Assembly (NCBI RefSeq): GCF_035083965.1 | Contig: NC_089724.1 | Coordinates: 18,804,974-18,868,973, forward strand | Length of the DNA: 64,000 bases | Direction of reading: 5' to 3' | From: Branchiostoma lanceolatum | Taxonomy: Eukaryota > Chordata > Leptocardii > Amphioxiformes > Branchiostomatidae | In this document: piece by piece, positions 11,735 to 32,502 of the stretch | Layout of the letters: the number at the start of each line of letters is the position of its first letter | Numbering within the stretch: the stretch's first letter is position 1 | Translations under genes and position numbers: made by a program | The notes under the pieces: model-generated | The model's input: only the letters and a program-made list of their open reading frames with translations | Databases searched by the model: none | What the model was told of the DNA's origin: nothing

Positions 11735-13799
11735 GGCAATATGGGGAAAAGGGAGAACAGTGCTGGGTGATATGAACCCATGCCAACATAAGGATGTTAG
11801 CACTTGTTATCCATGGTGGCAACCATCCATGATGCCCCTCTCAAGACTTGAACTCTGTGTCAGCTTTCTTGTGGGAATAATTGCTTGACAAGAGTCTGTG
11901 TACAAGAGTCTGTGATTCCTGTTTATCTATGAATACAGGAATAGTACTACAAGCACTACTACTTCTACTAGGAAAAGTTCTCTTCCCATATTTAATATTC
12001 TGAACAAAATGAAGAACCTGCAAGGATGCTTGACAGACATTCCAAAACGTTGAGCATCAATCTAAAAATACAAAGTACACATTCAAGGAGATCGGGACAG
12101 AAAAATATGATGGGTATCACCAGGGATAACACAAACATGAAAAAAGACTCAAGTCTGGACATAAAACAGCATATATTTACAGTTTCCTTGACAAAGCAGC
12201 AACTAGAAAACTACATTTCCTATGTGCTATATGAAAAATATTTTTTCTGTACATTTATAAGGCAATGCTTAAGACAGGGCAAAGAAAATAACTACAGTAC
12301 ATCCTTTTGGTACTATGGTATGGAGCCAGTTGACTATTAACATTGGTCATACCAAATGTTTAGAAAATAATGAGGCACCAGGTACAGAAATACAAGGTAA
12401 AATGTTCTACAATGAGAATCAACAAAAATGGTCTTGCCTTGCGAAGAGACAACGCAGCAGCAATCTAGAATTGTGAGTGATGAATTCTCTTGTAAGGCAC
12501 TAGTCATTAACAGCTGAGATCACCAACACTGCTAAAACTCCATTACAAACCAAAATATCGTGCTGTTTGGAGAAAACAATTACATCATGTTGCTTTCAGA
12601 ATTCAATTAGAGCATTAAGCACAATATCAACTTTACTTTACATAATACTAACTTTAAACTGTGATACATGTAATGAAGGCAGGGAAGCAAAGGGAAAACC
12701 TATAACATCTACAAATCAAACAAAGTACCAAAAGCAACTTCAGCAGCAAAACAAGCAATTTGCCAGTTCTTAGATACAAGTTGTACATCAGTGTCTCCTA
12801 GATATCGAAGACAAGCATGTATTTAATATGTTGAAAGATGTTACATGCACAGTATACAAGCAGTCTATACCATACATAGGAATGATTCCCAAACAAAGCC
12901 TTTAAATAATTGAATGGCCAACTGTCCTTCCCTGTCCAAATAAAATCATCAAAGGAACCTGAATCACCCTGTCATTTCCTACAATGGAAAGGAAAATTCC
13001 CACAAAACATTTCACTGAATACACATGTCATCTTTGTACTAATATCCCTGGCAATCCTATGCCATCTAATACTACTAGTATGCCTTTGTATGTGGAATTT
13101 ATTTCCACATTGCTAGTGTCTTAATGATTTTTTGTGGAGTACAAGCTGTATGGTTCCAATTAACGGACATAAAACATTTAAAACCTAAGGTGCTTAAAAC
13201 AAAGTAATTGATAAACTACTACAAATGTAACATTGTGAAGTGTATTGTGGCCATAGAGTCTATAAATGTAGGACATTTTCAGTGCAACAATTCCTGGGGC
13301 CTATCTCCCAAAGAAGAACTGTTATGGCAAGTGTCTCACCTTGATAAATTGATGTTGTGGCAAATTTATAGCATTTCATCAACACTATGTTAACCTTTGT
13401 CATCATCACTACCAATATGCTTTAGAGAACAGTATAAATACCCCAGCATTCCACAGGGAAACAATTAACAAAGCCTCTTATTTAGAAATTGACTCATGTT
13501 CAATTCAGGTGTCAACATAGTAAGAATCTTAATCACCATGTAGTACTTGTACAAATGCCATACTGTACAGAGGCATTGAAATAGTTTTAAAAAGATTTCT
13601 AGTCATTCATTCTAAACACATTTTCCTTGTCTTCTGTTACTCACTTTTATCCCCAATACAGGAGAAAGTGTATGATACTCTATTCATAACTTCTGAGGCA
13701 CCTTTCTCACAATTTCAAAATAGATACAGTAAGCACTGCACAAAAACAATCTCTCCCACCCATATACAACATGGCTTTTTAAAAACCACACCTTCCATG
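11735..13799. other. Spacer between convergent GH1 copy C and SUFU
   Basis: AT-rich, with no exon I can support on either strand. It should hold the 3' UTRs of GH1 copy C (plus strand) and of SUFU (minus strand). A minus-strand AATAAA (TTTATT at 13098-13103) is a candidate SUFU poly(A) signal. Around 11755-11820 lies the dispersed repeat also present at 7390-7465. Confidence 0.4.
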
Positions 13800-16700
13800 T
13801 CACCAGTCGTCTGGAAGGACACTAATGGTCAACCCCTTCTCTCTCCATCTGTACTGCTTTGGCACCTCAAGCTGAGGAAATACAATACACAGATGACATC
13901 AGTTACATGTACAGAGATGCCAACATCTGAACATCATATCTTATAGCAATAAAAATACTTAAATCTATCATCTTTACCCCTGAAGTTTCTTCAGAAGAGT
14001 CTTTCAGATTTTTTTCACTTCTCAGTTATATGATCCTAATAAAATTAGAATAAGTTCCAGGCAATTTGGCCAACTAAGTCTCTGACATACATAACACCGA
14101 TTTGATTAGAGGCATTTCCATGTTGGAAGCTTGATTAGAAGTCGTATGATGAGAACATAAGATTACAAAGTTGCAAAGAGTCTTACTTCCTCTGTGTTGG
14201 ACAGCTCCTCCAAGTCTTTTATGACGGCTTCTAGAAAATCTTCTGGTATAAGAACCTACAGGATCAAATATGATATATTACTTCACAGAACATGTAATTT
14301 CCTTTCTACTTCATTGTTGAATAAAAATTGTGATAGTTCATCTGAGGCCCTTATCGCACAGCACCTGTAGTTACTTAGAACACTATTTATGATAGTTGTA
14401 AAAGAAATGACAGCAAAACAATAAGCGAAGAGAGCATTACTTAAAAAATGCACAAATACAACATGTTCTTGCATTTAGCTTACCTGTAACCATGGCCCTC
14501 TTGAGGCATATGGGTGGCTTTCATCCGCTATGGCTCCCATCACTCGTGGTGACACAAACGTTATTGCAGAATTCCCTGACACGTCCTTGAACGTAAAGTG
14601 GCGGCCGTGTTTCAATCTCCCCCTGAACGTGCATAAAGGCATGAGCATGTTGCATCATCTACATGGCAGTAAAGTGTAGCATCAGCTGGATGGAACAGAC
14701 TTTAGTTTTTGTTTGTTAACTTCACAACCCACAGTCCTTACCTCATGACTAGTGGCAGTAGAGTCCCAGCCTCCTTGTTGATTTTGACATGTACAGCATC
14801 CATGGTCTGGCTCCTCTGCAGCTCACCAGGCTTCACCTCTTCTGTACTGCCTGAGCTGCTCAAGGAGTCTTTCCTCTCTCTAAAAACAGTCATTTAAATA
14901 ATGAATGTCAAGGCAGCTGTTTTGTTTCATCATGCATACAAGAAAGTTTAACATTTAACAATATCATAGACGACTTTTTGATAAAGCTAATAGTGTTTTT
15001 ATGTCTAGTATAATGAATTTATTCTGGTACCAAACAACACCATGGTAGTACTCCCACAGAATATGGGACAGTGTCATGGCAAAAACACAAGGAACTCCCA
15101 CAAACTCAGAACTGTGACATGTAGAACTAATAGATACAGAGATTCACCGATACCTTATCTCAATACTCAACAACGGCATGTTGTAAATGATCTATTCTTA
15201 ATTGAATGAATAAGGAAAAGATTTTATACTACAATACGCTTAAAGCCTAATAGCGAATTAAGAATATTGAAATTATGATGTTATATGTAACTGTACAGTT
15301 TTTAAAGTTGCCAGTTAAAAATGACGCAATTTAGCCTGGGGCTGCAACGTTCTTTCAATTTCAACAAACCATTCATTCCCCATACCTGTCTGTGTTGTGG
15401 TTGACATGATCAGTCAAGTCGGCGCCCGCCCCGGTCCCAAACCCAGCAGCCCCTGATCCATGCTGCCCCATCAGCCCCCTCCGCAGCTCCGCCTTGATCT
15501 GCTCAGACTCTGCAGAGGTGATGGAAAATTACAGTTGACACAAAAACTGGACACTTGGGAGTAAAAAGTAGTAGTAGTAGTAGTAGTAGTAGTAGGCATT
15601 CATACATTTATAAGTCTGAATTGGTACAAATTGTACACAATGAACATATCATTTGTTTTTACCATTTAGATGTTTCAGTTCTGAAGCAAGTCTCTGTTTT
15701 TCTTCCCCCCGTTGTAAACCGTTCTGAAGTCTCTGTCTTCGAAGTGTTCTATTTGCGGCAAGTGTCCCAGGAGTACATAGAGCTTGGTCCAAAGGGTAGG
15801 TGGTAAATAGTGCTCACTATTATACCCTGCAATATTCAGGGTAAGTTTCTTCAGTAATAATGAACTTGATACAGTTATTCAAAGACACCCTACACGATAT
15901 TGATATTCAGCCACTCACCATGAGGTGTTATACGCTGTCTGACTGTTTCCTCTGATTCTTCTCTTTCTTCCCGCGACTCCTCCATCTCTTCCCAGCTGCA
16001 CTTCGCACTCACACCACTCAGGTTGGAGCCCTCAGTCTCGATTCCTCTCTCCACAACCTCCTACTCACAAAAACAACCAAGGGAAAATTCAGAACTTCAT
16101 AAAGCTGTGAACAATATCTAGACAATCTTATCAATATCTTTTGTCTATTAGTCCAAAATTTAGTTCCTTATTTCTTTCCATGTCGACATCTGCGGCAACT
16201 AATATTGAGTATCATATGGATGAGCTCACAGTAGATATCTTGGAATTTTCAGTAAGAAACTGTAAATGACATTGATGATACAGAATGGATGGTTTCTCTT
16301 ACTAACCTGAAGTTGTGGGTCCTTCTCAAAGATAGTTTCACCTCTTCTCATGTCGGTGAGGAGCCATGGTCCCCCTGCACTGTGGGATGAAAGAAAAAGG
16401 TAATCAACAACACAACCAACTTTAATTTCCAAGCACACTGGTGATACTGGTGATAAAAAATTGGCACACATTTGGAAGTACATTATTCACTGTTTCTGCT
16501 TACATGCCAGAAAATCCATTAAAAAAGCATCTTTAGGTCAATGCAACATCCAACTCCTTCACTGTAAACCATTACATAACATGACTACTAATACTGTAAA
16601 TGCAGAAATGTTCGCGGCGGTTTTATGTTCGCTGTTTTTGCAATGAACTTTCAGCACAAACTTAAAACCACTGTGAAACTTTTTGCCAATCTATGACTGT

Positions 16701-19700
16701 AGCGCTGATATTGTTTCAAATGCGAAGTTAAAACCCCCGCGAACACTCCGTTCTCCCCCTACCGCGAATTAAAAACCTCACAAACTTAAATGCATTTACA
16801 GTAGTATTATCAACCAAGCATGGTACAAATAGAGCCAATTCTTTAATATGTGACCCATGAAAAGAAAAGGAAGTACAGTAGTACTAGTAGTATTACTGGA
16901 ATACCTACACTGGCACATTGCGCAGCAGCTCCAGGATGCCTGGGCCGTTCCATCTCTGTGCAGCCTGCAGCTCCTCTGCAGTCACTCCAATAATCTAAGT
17001 TGGGGAACAACAACTTGTCAAAGTCAATACCAGGGTATTGGCCATGATCACAGTCACCAGAACCTTTTCAACTGCAGCAATATAGCCTATCAACTTAAAA
17101 TGTTTGTTTTTATTTCCACATGCACAAGTGGTAAACATAGAATCTGATTTAAAGGAAAAGTATGCAAGTGATATGCCTTAAAAACTAAGCTCTATCATTA
17201 ACAGTGAGCATAACCATAGTTTGTATGTTACAGAATGAATAGCCTATACCTGAATAAAGTTGATGGTGCCCATTGGGGACAAGATTGACTGTAGGAGAGG
17301 GTCCTCTGCCATCAGCATGTGTTGGATTCGAGACTCGCTGCTGTCCAGCGCATTGTGCCACGACACATGATCCCCAGCACACAGGACATTTTCTGTGGAC
17401 ACGCAATGTAGTAATTAAGTCTGGCATACATAGCAAAGTCTTTGGCACGGGAGTCTCCTGAGTCATGAGGCAGACTGACGGAGACTACATGTTGCTGGCT
17501 CTGCTCACTTTTTCTCAACTGAAGTTCTCTGGCTCTCTGCTATTGCTGTCCTGACTGTCTGACTGAATCGCTGTGCCTTAGAAATCACCCGTCTTTTCAT
17601 TCTGTCTTCAACATACAGACATTTAGATAATGGTCTACTCAAACCGCATGACATCAGTTACTTCATCTGACCCTGTTATCGAATCTGTTAGTAGTTCACT
17701 TCAATCAAGAACAGCACATCGGATAACACACTGTTGATATCAATGGCACAGTAATTACAGACTATATTACAAGTTTGGCATGAGGGCTGCACAGTGTCTT
17801 CCTGTACTAGTAAGTTGGTGATGAGGAGCAATCTTATTACAGCTTGCATACACAATAATTGTACAACACATTTGTACAGGGTTTCCACCATTCTTACATG
17901 TGCAAAAATACCTTTTTATGGCATCTAGAATGTTTTTGTGAAAGGACTGACACTTTTTATGGATGACATCAGCGCGTGCATTGATTTTCTGAAAGTAGTT
18001 TGCGACATATTGTACTATTTTCGTTATGTTGACCATTGCCGAAGGGTAAAAAAATCTTGTTTTTTATTTCAAAATCAGGCAAAAATCAATGCGCGCGCTG
18101 ATGTCATCCATAAAATTTACTTGCTGTGGCTTTATGAATGACTCTTTCTCTACCTACATGTAAAAGGTCATAATATACCACAGACACACACAACAGAGAT
18201 TAACAATCATTTTGCCATCACACGGTACACAGTAATAAGACACTGAACACGGTACACACAAACTGTTATGAAATGTAGAAAAGATTCCTTACGATTGCTC
18301 TCCTCACCTGACTGGAAGACATATCTAGCCAGGGTCTGCATGAGGGCAGCAGGCCAGGTGGGCGGGGCTGTTTCACCGGTCTCTTTCTTTAGGCGGATTG
18401 TCAACTCAAAACCAAAGCCACTTGGGCCTTCTGGGCCAGTGTATCTAGGGGACAAAAACACAAGCCCAAGTCAAGTCAAAAGTAAACTTAGAATGTATTC
18501 TTTATCTTTAATCTTTATGTAGTAATAATCATATTGTTAACAATAACTTGATACGTAGACTAGTATCATATACAGTACTTACTCGTGCACTCTGCCATCC
18601 CCATACAGATCTGAGAGACCAAAGCTGACATAATGCCAGTGTGCAGGGATGCCTCTGTTTGGGTCTCCTGGGTTGGAATACATGCTGATGTAGTCCAGTG
18701 GATCTGGCCCACCCAACCTGGCAAAGAAGAAAACAGAGAGTCATCATTTGGATGATTTGGCATAGTAGACCACTAACACAGCATTGTAACTGAAACTGTT
18801 CATAATGCCTTTAGGTAAATGCATTAAGTACTACAGTCAAACTTGTACTGCGCCCACCTCTACACGTGGGCCACCTGGCCAATGTGACAACTTTTTGGAG
18901 GTCCCTAACTGGCCTAAGATTATTTTTTCCATTGACACAAGTATTAACAATCCTGGCTATAGTGACCACAACAACCAGATTGAATCGGTCCTCTGAGTGG
19001 TCTTCTTGGGCAGCGTTGATTGTATGCAGTTGTGCCTTCTAACATATGTAACCATGCTCAGACTGCTTTCAAAGAACATTTCAAAAATCTGCCTGAAGAA
19101 AGAAGTCCGTTCCAACAGACATTAGTCTTTTCATAGCTGCAGGGTATATCCAACATGGAGAGCAGGCCACTTTCCCAGGCCCTGGCCACTGACTGACTGA
19201 CATGGACATGACCTCTACATACTATTGATAGCACTGCCCCCAACAGAGCTGAACCACTATTAACTGTTCAACCACACAGAGTCACTATCAGGTTTACATT
19301 TTAATGACAGTGTTGCCAAAGGGGCCAATAGAGCCACCTCCAGCAAAGGTTATGGCCCTCCTCCATTGTGCTCCAGGCCACTCAATAGACTAATCATGAA
19401 TTATGTAAAGACCATTTAAACATTGTGTTGCCCAACCAATATTGATACAGTGTGGCTTATTCTGTGGCTGCATTCTCTTACTTCTTGATAATCATTAGGC
19501 TCAGAACTTAGGAACAAAACATTATTTCCACTACCAATGGGGAACTACTACTAGCATTCACACCTCTTCTGCATCATCCACATTGGCACAACATCAACAT
19601 ATTACAACACCTGAAGGTACAATTAAAGACCCCTTGATCTTAATGACATTTCTTAATTACTAGTCTGTAGGTGTGAATAGGCCCCAATTAACACAACTTC

Positions 19701-21182
19701 AAACAACAACAATGGATAATACAGTCAATCCTGAATAAGCTATAAAGCCCTTATGGACCCCCTGCCTTGTAAAACCTGCCATTATATGGAAAAACACAGG
19801 CTCTCACACCGCACATCTCCCACAGAGAGGATCATGAAGCTTTAATTTTAACAAATGTGACGGCTTCAGTATACTGTACCTAAATTCTATACTTTATGAT
19901 TACAGTCTGTGGTTAGGATCCCCTCACATCTTACCAGCGTTGAAATAACTAAAAATAGATTTAAGAGAAAAAACATTAAACTTTAAAACGCTTTTGTCCC
20001 ATCACAGTCTACTAACTTCATGAATTATATTATGAACCCTTAAGTATCAATGTCACCTCATGGTAATTTTTCTGACACAAAGTATCATAAGATGTAGCCA
20101 AGAGGTCCAGTTAAAAGTGAATGACGTTTCATTAAACCAAATCAGATACAGGTTTGGAAGTCAAGAGGTCTGATTGAACTTGAAATTGACTAACCTATCA
20201 TCATGGGAACCATACTCTGCCTAAATTCAGACCAGGTTGTTAACGTTATCTGTTTAAAGTATTTTGCACTTGCTCGCAGCGAAATGACACTATTTTGTTC
20301 TATAGTTAACTTATAACGTTACGAACGTTATATATAAAAAATATATAATATCTTACTGTAAGAAACAAACAAAAATTTGGGGGAGGGGGTAGAGTTAATT
20401 TTCGTGTCATGGAATCTATCAAAACCACGGACTGGTTCCTAAGAATCTGAAGTTGATAAAACCTAACATTTTGCCTAGGGGGGTAAGCAGACGTACAAGT
20501 TGCTCTGTAAAGTCTGCCACCTCAAAGTCAAAGTGGTAAGATGGTATTAAAAAGGAAGCTCCAACCAAGCTATATAACCTCCTTGTATAAATAGTGCGTG
20601 GTGTAACATCTTTTTTGCCTTCTATCCTATTCTGGCTGCAGAATGAAGACTTTGAACTTAAGCTATAGTAACTGATATCCGTTCGAAGCGACCCGAAGTT
20701 GAGATCTCAGGATGTGGCTTCAGGCCGGTAGCAGACTGCAAGTTGATACGGTGCGCCGCACTGGTGCACGCCGCCACACAAAGGCTTGGTTCCCAACAAA
20801 ACGCTGACTAAAACCTGGATTTAAACATTCTTGTCGAGGTCTTTGGTAACTTTTCTGTGTCGTTAAGACTAGGGATTTTGAGAAAATGTTATTTGGAAAG
20901 GGAAAATTTGCTCCTGAAATGACCATAACAAAGCATGCCTCACCAGTATTTGACGACAGCCGTGACTTGGAGCGGGTTGGGTTGGTCGGCATACAGTCGC
21001 CGACAGGCTTGGTAGATGGCTTGGAGCCCAACTGGGGTCGTCATGGGCATCATCTGTGGTGGCATGGGCATCCCGGGTACCCCAGGGTGGGGATGGTGGT
21101 GCGGGATGGCCTCCGTCCCGGGGACAGGGGAGAGATGTGGAGGACCCGACTCCATCTTGGTGAGCTCACTGCATCCGTCCAA
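13800..21182 (-). CDS. SUFU: Suppressor of fused (Hedgehog pathway repressor)
   Basis: Cytoplasmic/nuclear negative regulator of Hedgehog signalling that binds and restrains GLI transcription factors. Minus-strand exons in transcript order: 21182-20944, 18717-18583, 18444-18308, 17392-17250, 16994-16909, 16379-16307, 16060-15919, 15509-15386, 14879-14742, 14622-14484, 14255-14187, 13871-13800. Joined they are 1497 nt, 498 residues (human about 484). Recognisable segments include LQAIYQACRRLYADQPNPLQ, GPSGFGFEL, APPTWPA, RYVFQS, GDHVSWH, GGPWLLTDMRRGETIFE, GSNLSGVSAKC, and near the end HPYASRGPWLQ and ISVLPDDW. The last exon is tiny (23 codons); its VPKQYRWREK matches the vertebrate LPKEYSWPEK. 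Phases agree at all eleven introns. The middle, between GVSAKC and the C-terminal domain, is acidic and divergent. Translation may start at 21182 or at the in-frame ATG at 21155, which has a better Kozak context (A at -3, G at +4). Confidence 0.95.
15567..15595. repeat. AGT trinucleotide microsatellite
   Basis: About ten uninterrupted AGT/TAG units in a SUFU intron (between exons 7 and 8). Confidence 0.85.
16592..16803. mobile_element. Inverted-repeat element, family A (TACTGTAAATGCA ends)
   Basis: A 212-bp element in a SUFU intron starting TACTGTAAATGCAGAAATG and ending TTAAATGCATTTACAGTA, with subterminal GTTCGCGG and CCGCGAA motifs in inverted orientation and a central TGTAGCGCTG. Two related copies lie at about 32357-32502 (opposite orientation) and 39964-40162. 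No coding capacity. A short non-autonomous DNA transposon (MITE) is the likeliest explanation. Confidence 0.7.
17941..18135. mobile_element. Inverted-repeat element, family B (TATGGATGACATCAGCGCG)
   Basis: About 190 bp between SUFU exons 3 and 4. The left arm has TTTATGGATGACATCAGCGC and the right arm its near reverse complement GCGCTGATGTCATCCATAAA, followed by ATTTACTTGCTGTGGC. The interior carries GTTGACCATTGCCGAAGGG. Related sequences occur near 32200-32290 and 43133-43712, so this is a dispersed non-autonomous DNA element. The left outer end is degraded relative to the 43-kb copy. Confidence 0.7.
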
Positions 21183-22168
21183 AACACCAGTCTGCTCACT
21201 GTTCCAACAGTCGTCAGCACCCCCGATAATTACCCTGTTTGTGATTTAAATAACAGAGGTTTTCTCCACTTCAAGCCACATTACAAAGCCTTTCATGAAT
21301 TTTCATGACATCAAATAGACTATGGTGATTTTCGTACCAATTTTTTGAAGTTGATAGACAAAGTATTAGAAAATAAACTCATATTGCGCAGGAGTAAAGA
21401 TAGTAAATCTACTGGCTTGCTTTTCCTTCCTTCCAAGCAGGCACAGACCACCCACATTGTGCCTAGATCACAACTTTTATACGCCATATTCTGTAAATGT
21501 ACATGTATGTTTAATTTTTCGCACTAAGGACATGCTTTGCTCATGTGGGAGATTTTTCGTGTTGTCCTCTTTCTTTACGAATAAAGCCAATAAAGGCTAT
21601 TCAGAGTTTTCAAGCGGATTCTCTCAGCAGACGACAAAACTGCTGCAGGCGTTGGACGTTGAAAAACTGGTGGAAAATTTGCCTTAATTTTGCGAGGAGC
21701 TCATAGATGTCTAGGTATATTCCAATGCCAAGTTATCATGCACAGAGAAGTGTTCCGTGATGGCAAAGCGTCAAGCAAATAAAAAAAGCTCTAACCATCA
21801 ACAGGTAACACACGCTCACCCCTGTTTAGAAAAATAGACTAGTCGAGAAAATAACTTTGACCTGATGGCACGGAAGTACAACGACATTTCGGAAGCTTTT
21901 CTGAGTAAATAGGAACTGCATCACAGCATAGCAAAATTTTAAACTTAACAAATTTTATTGTGTTAAGATTATTTTGGTGATATCGATCCTATGAGGACAT
22001 GTTGATGTTATTTAATCGAAAGCTATCAGATTGTATAGTTTTCTTTGCTGCACTCTAAGGTGACGTCACCCAGCTATCCCACCATACCATTCGCAGGGCC
22101 TGACCCTCCCATCTCTACCGGTGAAGCCTGCAGAAGGCGGGCTGAGTTGTGCCTACAAATTACTCACC
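21183..22168. promoter_or_regulatory. Shared divergent promoter region of SUFU and ARP1
   Basis: About 1 kb separates the SUFU start codon (minus strand) from the ARP1 start codon (plus strand), so both 5' UTRs and core promoters must fit here. No other exon is visible. A perfect cAMP-response element lies near the ARP1 end. No TATA box is convincing. Whether transcription is truly bidirectional is inferred from the head-to-head layout. Confidence 0.6.
22061..22068. promoter_or_regulatory. Perfect CRE palindrome (CREB/ATF site)
   Basis: TGACGTCA, the full 8-bp CRE, about 100 bp upstream of the ARP1 start codon, a typical distance for a functional CREB/ATF site in a housekeeping promoter. Function is inferred. 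Confidence 0.5.
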
Positions 22169-30037
<7,869 letters not shown>

Positions 30038-31052
30038 CGCCGGGGAGAGGGAACTAGCTCTAGCATCAAGACAGTTGTGCAGGTCAATCCACACCCAAAG
30101 CTCAGTATTGTGTGCAGTGCCATGGAAATCAAGGAGTGAAACAATTCTTCAAATTGGAAAATGTGCAAGGCTCCTTTTCTTAGCATACTTTAGACTTATC
30201 GCTTTGTAAAAATGATGTGCAACTACATTTTGTTGTCAACAAAATCAAACTCAAGCTGGAAATATGTATATGCATGGGTTTCCTGGATATATATGGATGT
30301 AAATGGAGAATACCAATATCAGGATTTGATTGGTGAGAAAGTAATTGCTGGTTCCGATGTAAAAGTAACAACATTGTATCTGAATGTTTTGGTACATGTT
30401 TTGGGTTGGAAGTAGTGAAGGTATGCGAGATGTTTTCAACAAAGTTTGGTGATGTTTGGGAAATAATTTATCCATGTCCCATGTATTAAATCAGTAAAAA
30501 TTGTATTATCTTCTTAAACCTGGCCCTGTTGGTGCCTACTGATCTGCACAAGTGTTATTAATTTGATGTAGCATTGTTAAATGAAGTTATGAAAATGGGT
30601 TGAGCCATTGGTGTAGTATTACTATACAGCCATTGGTGGAGAATTACTATTCATGTATTACTCCTGTATAATTCTTGAGGTACACATTCAAAACTGATTC
30701 AATATATCTAGCACAACTAACATGAACCATACTGTGGTGAGAAACAGCTATTTTGTTTTAGACTGACATGAAAATGTAACAATTACAGAGAAGTGTTCTG
30801 TAGAATCAGGTGAGACTCATTGTATTGGTTGAATCTGTGGCTGCAAATGTCAGGTTGCCTTTGTCTATGATAAACCAATGAATCCTAGGTGTTTTGCACT
30901 GCGCAGTCATGTTGAGAACATGCTTACTAGATGATACATTGTTGCTGTTCATTTTTTACTGCATCGTCAAGATAGGAATTAGCTGCTGTGGGGGTGCAGA
31001 AGTAACTATTTTATTACGTTTATGAAGATTAGACATCCAGGTAAACAATATA

Positions 31053-31166
31053 TAAAGACAATTCAAACTCTACAACTGGATAAAATTCGGAGGTTTATTT
31101 CCAAACGTTTCGAGTGACATCCATCACTCTTCTTCAGCTTCACTATAAGTGTTTGAATTGTCTTTA
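31053..31166. mobile_element. 114-bp element with perfect 16-bp inverted repeats
   Basis: TAAAGACAATTCAAAC at 31053-31068 is mirrored exactly by GTTTGAATTGTCTTTA at 31151-31166. The interior contains AAACGTTTCGAGTGACATCC and CATCACTCTTCTTCAG. The structure is that of a small MITE; no target duplication is clear. Confidence 0.6.
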
Positions 31167-32199
31167 CAAACTATTTTATTAGTTTATTGAATCTATTGAA
31201 GGCCACAGCTATTTCGTAACTCATTGTAGTTGATTGGAACAATCCCATAAATCAGGAAAAGTGTCAAGTGTATTAAAATGTGGTACATTACCTAGATGGT
31301 TACATCTTGATGAACATGTATTAGTTCAGGAAGAACTCATTATAAACATGGATTTTTGGAAGGCAAAAGTGTTGTTGAAAATCTTATGAACTCGTTATTG
31401 TTTTTTAACAAACTTGAAGGTTGCTGTGTACTCCTTTGAGTTATTTTCTTAAGATTTGGACACATCTCAGAGACAAATCCAAGAACAATGTAGTTACATA
31501 GGTGTGACCTGAGGTAATTTACAAAACCAATCTTTGCAGCTGCTTTGCACTATGTGGAAATCATACAGAGAGCTACTTTCACAGGATTTTACAATCCAAC
31601 ACATTTTGGGGGGTAATTCAAGAGAATTGTTTGCCAATTCAACTTTGTCAGACATTCTTTGTCCTAGATTTTTACCTGTGCAGTTTCCCCAATCTGAGAC
31701 CCTGTCAAGTTATACAACTCAATTGGATGAAAGGTTGGCCAATTCATGGAAGTACAATGTTTTGAATATTTCCACTACTTAATTTTCATGTAGGTTCTAC
31801 AAACATAGCAACAGGGAAACATGCATTCCAGGTAGTCAACCATTACCGGATCAGAAATAGGCCTTCTCTGTCAATTATTTATTATTTTTTTAATCATGTA
31901 CGAGTGTGTTTGCCAGCAAGTGTATCGTAGATAAAGCACAGGTTTGTACCGACTTGGGAAAATGTGGGATCCGGTATATAGACTATACATGAGGTATAGG
32001 GCAACATAAACATGTTAGCAGATCTGGCACATTTTATATGGTTGGGGAGCAAACCTGTACTCGTTATACCCAGATCATCTGAGGCATAGGTGATCTGTAA
32101 TTTACAATGCAGAAAATAAATCAGCAGCCTTGACTGTTAAGTCTCGACTCATTCTTGGTGTTTTTATGTGTCATTTACTCATCTGCTTGTCAACTTTTA

Positions 32200-32290
32200 G
32201 GCCACAGTAAGTAAAGTTTATGGATGACACCAATGCCTAATTTTGTAATGTTCCCTCTTGAGATGGTCAACATGATAGAAAAATGGGAAA
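32200..32290. mobile_element. Partial family B inverted-repeat element
   Basis: Begins GGCCACAGTAAGTAAAGTTT, then ATGGATGACACC, matching the complete outer arm of family B seen near 43133. It also has an internal match (GGTCAACATGA) to the inverted interior of the 17.9-kb copy. The right arm is not recognisable, so the copy is decayed or truncated. Confidence 0.5.
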
Positions 32291-32356
32291 ATATGTTATG
32301 TGGTAGCCTTGATTGTACTTGAAGAGGTACACCAGGGAGGTACACTAATTTCTTGC

Positions 32357-32502
32357 ATACTCATGCATTCAAGTTCGCGTGGTTTTTATTTCGTGGCAGC
32401 ACTATAGTCACATACTGCTACAGTATTGGACAAAAATGTTTCCGCTGGCTTTAAGTTTGACGTGAAAACAAAACCACCGCAACATTTCTGCATTTACAGT
32501 AT
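32357..32502. mobile_element. Family A inverted-repeat element, opposite orientation
   Basis: Ends TTTCTGCATTTACAGTA and contains CACTATAGTCACATACTG and AACCACCGCAACATTTCTGC, the reverse complement of motifs in the 39.96-kb copy. The left end (CATGCATTCAAGTTCGCG) is eroded. Confidence 0.55.

Noticed and set aside
14040-14100. Possible SUFU terminal exon reading LSWPNC on the minus strand
   Set aside because: Only the SWP triplet resembles the human end; the exon at 13800-13871 matches far better and has a proper acceptor and phase.
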